Part shown: piece by piece, positions 57,450 through 64,000 of the stretch
How positions within the stretch are numbered: the first letter of the stretch is position 1
Layout of the letters: each line of letters starts with the position of its first letter
Assembly: GCA_035079385.1 (NCBI GenBank)
Contig: JAVHKY010000003.1
Coordinates: forward strand, 12,069,501 to 12,133,500
Direction: 5' to 3'
From: Aspidiotus rigidus
Taxonomy: Eukaryota > Arthropoda > Insecta > Hemiptera > Diaspididae
Length of the DNA stretch: 64,000 bases
Position numbers and translations under genes: made by a program
The notes under the pieces: generated by a model
What the model was told of the DNA's origin: nothing
Seen by the model: the letters and a program-made list of their open reading frames with translations, nothing else
The model's database searches: none

Positions 57450-59690
57450 TTGCCATTCTCCACACGGGGAAGGGTGGCCGCAAAAAAATCGAGAATTTCG
57501 GTCAAGGTATCACCATGAGTACAGAAAGGACTTGAAACATGTCAACAATTGAAAATTGTGAGATAAAGAACTTGATGATATCACTATCGAACGAGACCAG
57601 CATTATCTTTGAGATTTATGACCTTGACTTGATCCTCTGGTTTCCTTACTCCATCTCAAACTCGAATAGTTGTTGCTCAGTCGTTAAAATAGATGTAGTT
57701 CCTCTCACTAGATATCCTCCTTCGAAGAATTTTTTCTTACAATAGAGAAATATTTGTAGATTGAAATAAATGACCCTGGAAGTTCATCTCTAAAAACCAA
57801 AACACTATTTGAAGCCAATTCAGATAGTCGAGCTGATTAATGAGAAGGGACAGAGGTTTTGGCCCCCACCTTGTACAACCGTTGCTAAATTGGACTTCGT
57901 CCCAAATATATGGTCAAGAGAAATTCAGGTTCTTTGAGGATACGGCTAAACTTCGAGGTTGAATTTCTGGTCAAAATCTAGTCACAAATATCCTGATCGA
58001 GTCATTCGTTATGAAGACGGAAAACTCGAATTTTCGATACCCATAAGTGTATGTGACACTTTTCGACCCATTCGCGTTAGTTGATGAACAAGATTCACAA
58101 AAAAGTCTTTCATCACCGTGTATCGATTTGTACATTTGGGTGGTCTTCGCGTCGTTATTAATTCGAATAAATTTTCGTTAAATCTACAGAACTGTGATTT
58201 AATTATTTGTCCAATGCGCTTATTTTGCACTCATGCGAGTAATGTACGAACAACTCCTATAGTAAGTAATAAACACTATAGCATATCAGTGGTTTCCGTT
58301 CATTACATGATTTATCGACCGGATGTTGTGTAGGCCTACACTGGTCTGTATCAGTTATATTCGATGAAAGTAATATTTTTGCTAACCGACACTTACGTTA
58401 GAGTTTATGTTTACCAGTAATGAAATTTACTTCATTTATAGACACGATAAAGTCGATTTATTTTACATGTATACATAGGCAGAGCTTTCAAAAATATATT
58501 GTACAAGCGACAGTGACAAGTTGTCGTCAAAGGTCGACATGGTTTATTCTTTGACATCAGGTGCGAGTAGAATAGCAACTTTGATAGGTAAGTAGGATTT
58601 TTTTTCTATTAAAGCTGTAGCAAGTACTGTACGTACCATCCTCTCATCCAGACATACACTCATTTCCAATAATTTCTACACACATTTCTAAGGTAACGTG
58701 TAAACGATAATTTCAGACCTAGGTGAATAATGTGTGAAAGTTTGCGAGCGGTCAGTAATTTTTGCGAGCAATTAATTAATGCAAAACACGATCCTACAAC
58801 AAATACGACTGTCGTACGACACTATACATAATACACGTGCAAAACATAAAAATTATTTGTACGTAGGAAAAGATCGCCAAGAGAGTAAACGGACGTTATG
58901 CAGATAGAATATGGAATAAAAAATAATATTCTTAACGTGGCGTCGAAGATGCATTCGATGTAGAAACGCGTCGAGGACGGGAGGCGAGGTAGCGACACTG
59001 TACGTGGCAAGTGCTTAGCCATTACATGCGATATTCTTGATTCCAATTTCATCAAAACGTTATAAGCTGATTGTGATAAATGCAAAATGATGAAATCGAC
59101 TGTATGTACACGAGGAAAAAAACGCTTCTCGAACGATACGTGCGCAGTAATAAATGTCCGATCTCCGCATGAGATTGGATAGAAAATTGTCGAGAATAAA
59201 CTCGAATGCATTTATAAGCCAAAAATTGCTGACTTACTCGAATATTAAATAGAAAAAACTGCTAACACGTTTCAGCGATGAGCTCAGGGTGTATTAAAGC
59301 GTAACTCATCACACAGAAAAAATAAGTATCTAACTGGAATTTAAGATAGGTACTACAGTATTTTGATTTACAGGAAGAGAGCCCGCTCGAATTATGCATG
59401 ATGATCATATTTTCCGGTGAGTGAAATATTGTAGCTCCAGGTATTACGAGGCCCATCTTGTCCCCCACTGAAAAATGGGTATCATCCTTGCAGTTCCCAA
59501 TACATTTAGGACTTCAAATTGGTAGAATCGTTTCTGATACACTCACTATGCATAAAATCACTCCCCTTTCCTTCATTTGCTCATCATCTCATGAAGAGGC
59601 ATTTTCCCTCAATTAAAATAGAAAGGAAAAAAATATAGTTTGAGAGTCTGAATTCTTCTCGAATCTCGAGCTATATATGATAGGAGGGCG
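57450..59690. other. no firm gene; one possible first exon
   Basis: Apart from the candidate exon at 58539-58587, no recognisable coding motif or repeat is seen. Open frames at 57539-57745, 58009-58333 and 58822-59211 lack support. Confidence 0.4.
58539..58587 (+). CDS. possible first coding exon of a small host gene
   Basis: An ATG in a good context (GTCGACATGG) opens a 16-codon frame (MVYSLTSGASRIATLI) that runs straight into a consensus donor GTAAGT at 58588. The surrounding DNA is free of repeats. No partner exon was found and the peptide is too short to identify, so this is a weak prediction. Confidence 0.2.
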
Positions 59691-59699
59691 CCTTGGAGA

Positions 59700-60435
59700 A
59701 ATTTTCTGGCATAGCCAAATAAATGAAAATCATGTTCCATGTCTTTTATATTTTATCAGTCATCTTGAAATATTTCAGTCTAGGCTTAGATATTATTCGT
59801 TTACCCCTTTACCTATCTTGGCGTCGTATAAGTCTTCTATGAGAAATATGAGGTAGCGCGAACTCGCTGTTGTATTGGAATGGTATGAGACAATTCAAGT
59901 CTAGGGGACTTCGAAAAATTTCGACTATCCAGCCATATATGATAGGAAGAGGGACTTAGAAAATTTTCTAATTATTAATTATATTAATTATTTAATTATT
60001 TATTTATTTAATTATTTAATTATCTAATTATTTGATTGTTTAATTATTTAATCATTTAATATTATTTATTTATTTATTTATTATTAATTATTAAGGGTTC
60101 GCCCCCTGTCTCGCTGTTGTATTGGGATGGTATGAGACCATTCAAGTCTAGGGGACTTGGAAAAATTTCGACTATCCAGCCATATATGACAGGAAGAAGG
60201 ACTTAGAAAATTTTCTAATTATTAATTATATTAATTATTTAATTATTTAATTATTTAATTATTCAATTTAATAATTAATTAATTATTTATTATTATTATT
60301 ACGCGGGCTGTACTCGCGAATTTCTGAATCACCCACGGGGTAGACATTTTCTAATTATTAATTATATTAATTATTTAATTATTTATTTATACAATTATTT
60401 AATTATTTATTTATTTAATTATTTAATTATTTAAT

Positions 60436-60475
<40 letters not shown>

Positions 60476-60560
60476 TTATTAATTATTATTATTACGCGGG
60501 GTGTACTCGCGAATTTCTGAATCACCCACGGGGTAGAGATTTCTCTTGACATGGGGGGGG
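59700..60560. repeat. compound repeat with TTAATTA/TTTA-rich blocks
   Basis: Two units of about 250 bp (from near 59870 and 60115) share TATTGGAATGGTATGAGAC, CTATCCAGCCATATATGA and a following AATTATTTAATTATTT microsatellite. A second word, ACTCGCGAATTTCTGAATCA with CCCACGGGGTAGA, occurs at 60310 and 60500 and also near 28.91 kb. Long TTTA runs lie at 60060-60090 and 60430-60475. Confidence 0.8.
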
Positions 60561-62160
60561 GGGGGTACTCGCGAGTTTCAAAATCGGGGTCCGGCGAGAG
60601 AAAAGACATGGAACATGTCAAAATTTCTGTTCTTAATTTACGCTGTGCAACTCTATATCCATTCCAGATGGAAGAATCGCAGGATATGTCTTTTCATTGA
60701 ACGTGTCAGTCTTCACATGAGTTAGGATTGATGAGCACAAACAAGCCTCCGATTTTATGGACCATGGTAAATATTTCTCGAATTAACCCCTCAGGGTGTG
60801 ACCCCCCCCCCCCGTGGGTCAGTAAAGCTGTCGTAAATTCTTGTAGACACCTATTCCACAATTTCTTCCCCTCATGATAACATTGTAACCCGCCTTCCGA
60901 GGAAAAGCCTTGTAAGGCAAAATTATGAACATTATTATACTCCACCTAAGTGATAGAGTACAATCTACGAGTACGTATCTCAGTTCTCAATTTCAAATTC
61001 ATTACTTCTTTCTTTTGTTCTTCAATTTGTCATGCAACAAGAGGATACAATCTCGAAAATCGTGCTTCGAACATTGAGTGAGTGTACATCCAACTCGTTC
61101 GTCATCTCGATTGCGTTGGAAACTCGAATCAAAGTGCATACCCACTGCAGGCAGGCATGAAAAACTTGGTATTCATGATAGCTGTGAACTGCGATATAAT
61201 TCATCGATGTGTATAAATACAGCCGAATATGAACATCCTGTTGTTAATCTTTACTTCGAACAGGAAATACTAGATGGAGAATGTCAACAAGTTAATGATT
61301 TCGGGCTAGGCTACTGCCGAAGAGCACGCTCGACGCGCGTTGTACGATATGTCGAGAATTTATCATGGGTGCGATCTTAAAACCTCACGTTCGGCAAAAT
61401 CGGAATTGAATTTTCGTGTATTTTCTCGCATTTCTTGTATGCTTCCTCTTTTGATCGATCTCGCTCTATTTTCTAACATAGTATGTAAAAATGAATTCGC
61501 AGCGTAATATTCAGTTCTCAGTTACAGTAGTTTATCAAATTATAACGATGTATTATGGCGTTGTACAGAGACGATGACAAAACCATGATAGGATATTCCA
61601 TTATGGCCTTCAATTCTTTTCAATTACTAGCAGATAGCAATATTATACTGATAGAAAGAACGTGATTTCGCCGAATTATTCTCGAAGAAATTCAACTCAA
61701 AAGCTTTAAATTACTATCAGCTCTGATGAAGAGAAGATGGGTAGGGGTATCCATCATTACCTAAGCTGTTTTACATTCAAACTATATATCCCATCATAAC
61801 TCATCTTCTTAAACCCAATCGCTGACATAAAAGCTCTTAAGAAAACCTAAAGGCGAATGAATGCAGGAAACCGCCTTATCTCACCAAGAGGTCACATGTA
61901 TTCGATGATGGAGAAACATTTTCGAATTTCTGAAAGGTCTAGTGTTGAACGCCAACACATGCACGATTACTCGTTCAGGAGGCACATTGGCAGGGTATGG
62001 TAGGAGGGTGAGTGAAACTTGATATTTTTAATGTATTTACCGGCACCCTACCCTCATTCCACTAATGAAAATCCACTAAGCCGAATTTGTCCCCCCCCCC
62101 GGTGTTGAACTTGTAATTTCGAACCCTCGACCCAATGCAGAAATCTACGAGTTCAAGTTT
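60560..62160. other. no recognisable gene
   Basis: G and C homopolymer runs lie near 60557 and 60806. The open frame at 61078-61380 (100 codons) has mixed composition but no motif that I recognise. Confidence 0.4.
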
Positions 62161-62360
62161 CCCAATCCTAGCTTACACTAAGCGTATACTATGTTTAGTC
62201 CTAGCATGTAGTATACTAGACTATAGTAGCACTAGCCTAGCATTATAAAGAATTCTAGACTATATTAGTTCCATAATAGGGCCTAAACTAGTCCTGCAGT
62301 ATACTAGAGTATATTAGCATGTAGTATACTGGGCTACACTAGGCTTAAGCTAGGCGTAAC
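62160..62360. repeat. CTAG/GTATAC-rich repeat, fifth copy
   Basis: Dense CTAGACTATA, GTATACTAG and GGGCCTAAACTAG motifs. A CAGGGAACC-family left end (TAGGGAATCTGTTTTATGGG) follows at 62451. Confidence 0.55.
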
Positions 62361-62637
62361 AAGCAACTTAATTCAGAATTCTGCTGTCTGAAAGAGAACA
62401 GCCTTTATTGCTAGCTGCTCGGGATTGCCCTCATTAACGGTCGAGACAAATAGGGAATCTGTTTTATGGGGGTCTCTTTATTTATACTTTTTCTAAATGA
62501 AGACTGAACTTTGTTCGTCGTCACCTTGGGAGCTTAAGCTCAAAAGTCCACATTTTTCCAAATTTCGGCCCTGTCAGATAATTATGTGTACAGCTCGATA
62601 TTCAAAATTTTTCAAGTATTTCTCCCATCATAATATA

Positions 62638-63270
62638 TGTAAGAACGATATACCGTTCTCACGAATTTTCGTGTTGGTAGCGTCGCATCGGCACTCGCAT
62701 CTAATGTTGCGAGTTGCGAGTACATAAGTTACCGAGCTCTATTACGCTGGTGCTTATCGATTTTGCTGAATAGTAGCCGGATAAACAAGTGGCATAATTT
62801 TTGATATATGATATAATAAGACCACCTCTGAGTTATCTTAACGGCGTAAGGACAAGTTCGCTCGACGAACCTCTGAGTCTTACAAATCGATAAGCCGTTA
62901 CACCACCTAGAGTTGGGTGTTGGGGAAAACGGAATGCCTAAGTTAAGTCTTTGAACCTCTGAACTTGGGTAAACGATCAGCCTGGCATTCTTCTCTGGTG
63001 GTGGAGTCCCCGAAGGGGGGAGATGTAAGAACGCTATACCGTTCTCACGAATTTTCGTGTTGGTAGCGTCGCATCGGCACTCGCATCTAATGTTGCGAGT
63101 TGCGAGTACATAAGTTACCGAGCTCTATTACGCTGGTGCTTATCGATTTTGCTGAATAGTAGCCGGATAAACAAGTGGCATAATTTTTGATATATGATAT
63201 AATAAGACCACCTCTGAGTTATCTTAACGGCGTAAGGACAAGTTCGCTCGACGAACCTCTGAGTCTTACA
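62638..63270 (+). mobile_element. TRIM-like miniature LTR element, 633 bp
   Basis: Two 247-bp direct repeats (62638-62884 and 63024-63270) start TGTAAGAACG and end GAGTCTTACA, so each has TG...CA ends with a 7-bp inverted terminus. They differ at one position that I can see. The 139-bp interior has no coding frame and ends in a polypurine tract GAAGGGGGGAGA directly before the right repeat. The element is flanked by TATA on both sides, a 4-bp duplication. The interior start (AATCGATAAGCC) is not a standard TGG primer-binding site. It needs proteins from another LTR retrotransposon; the near-identical repeats indicate recent insertion. Confidence 0.88.
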
Positions 63271-63296
63271 TATATAGCTCGGAGGTTAAAATTTCA

Positions 63297-64000
63297 ACAA
63301 GGAACCTGTTCTCTGTTTTATTTTTTTTTCAACAGGAAACCTGTTCTATGGGGAGTTTTTTGAAAATTTTGGCGTACGGCGAACACCATCCGGCGAAAAA
63401 CTCATTTTCGAGCTATATAATATGATAGGAGGGGACTTGAAAATATTTCGACTCTCGAGCTATACATGATAAGAAAGGAAATTACGAAAATTCGGACTCT
63501 CGGGCCATATATGAGAGAGGGGGATTTAGAAATATTTCGACTCTCGAGCCGTATAGTAGGAGGGGGGCTTACAAAAATTTTGACACTACAGCTATACATT
63601 TTGAAGTCCCTAAAATAGGTCCAGGTCACTGATGACGTCCTATTTCATACTAGATTTATTGTAGGTCCAGGCCTCCCTCATTTTAGCCTTATACTAGGTC
63701 TAGGCTTGCTTAAATTCTCATTACCAAAAACAAGATTTTTTTTAACAGGGAACCTGTTTTATCGGAGGGTATTTTGAAGAAAAATGATGGGCGCCGGGAG
63801 GCAAACCGTGGGACTTGGGAACATTTTTACCTCTGGGCTACATATGATAGGAGGGGGACAGAAAAATTTCTTCCTCCGAGCTGTATATGATACGTGTTTC
63901 AGGCTAGTTCAGTATAGATACTGTATACTAGGCCTAGTTAGTATAAGCCTAGTATAACGAAGGCTAAAATTCGAAATTTTTTAAGCTAGTCATTAAAGGC
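63297..64000. repeat. cluster of CAGGGAACC-family ends and 45-bp units
   Basis: Left ends occur near 63297 (truncated), 63333 and 63747, each followed by family interior sequence. Four or five TCGAGCTATATATGATAGGA-type units lie at 63405-63600, and CTAG-type motifs at 63640-63720 and 63890-64000. The last element runs off the window. Confidence 0.6.

Overview
The window looks like nuclear DNA of an animal, most likely an insect. It is AT-rich and gene-poor, shows spliceosomal GT-AG signals and AATAAA sites, and is crowded with arthropod-type transposable elements: Penelope-like elements with GIY-YIG, an R1-type LINE, a Harbinger-type MITE, a Ginger-type element, a Merlin/ISXO2-like remnant and a miniature LTR element. 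I see no rRNA genes, tRNA genes, CRISPR arrays or bacterial operons. The species cannot be told from the sequence alone.

Layout. 0-5.9 kb: two inverted fragments of an unknown gene family, then a decayed minus-strand Penelope remnant. 9.4-13.7 kb: a short-inverted-repeat element with an internal minisatellite, then the best-preserved Penelope copy (RT plus GIY-YIG, one stop and one frameshift in its 5' part). 16.6-18.7 kb: duplicated segments, a small MITE and one convincing terminal exon of an unidentified host gene. 20.8-22.8 kb: a 2-kb foldback element with arms of about 0.74 and 0.81 kb around the 3' end of a CXC-domain gene. 27.2-30.0 kb: two nearly identical direct repeats of about 0.71 kb. 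33.3-35.3 kb: an R1-type LINE remnant between diverged direct repeats.

The most notable block is 39.3-44.9 kb. An intact, intronless 670-codon gene encodes a protein with a predicted signal peptide, an AAA-ATPase-like domain and a PD-(D/E)XK-like domain, with changes at the Walker B glutamate and the nuclease glutamate. A Harbinger MITE ends 219 bp upstream. About 300 bp downstream lies a type-B DNA polymerase pseudogene of Polinton/virus type, split at its YxDTDS motif by a 1.2-kb Ginger-like transposon that still carries a spliced but frameshifted integrase C-terminus. Very AT-rich DNA with a zinc-ribbon frame and a 115-codon frame follows.

45-64 kb: a GA microsatellite, a hairpin-forming tandem repeat, a Penelope insertion with the 5' part inverted (twin-priming type), an array of TGACGTCA sites, a Merlin-like fragment, several perfect hairpins, an AT-rich repeat block, and a recent 633-bp LTR element without coding capacity (TRIM-like). 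The only intact, recognisable protein gene is the AAA-ATPase-like one; almost everything else recognised is mobile-element debris, and long stretches between look like unique non-coding DNA.
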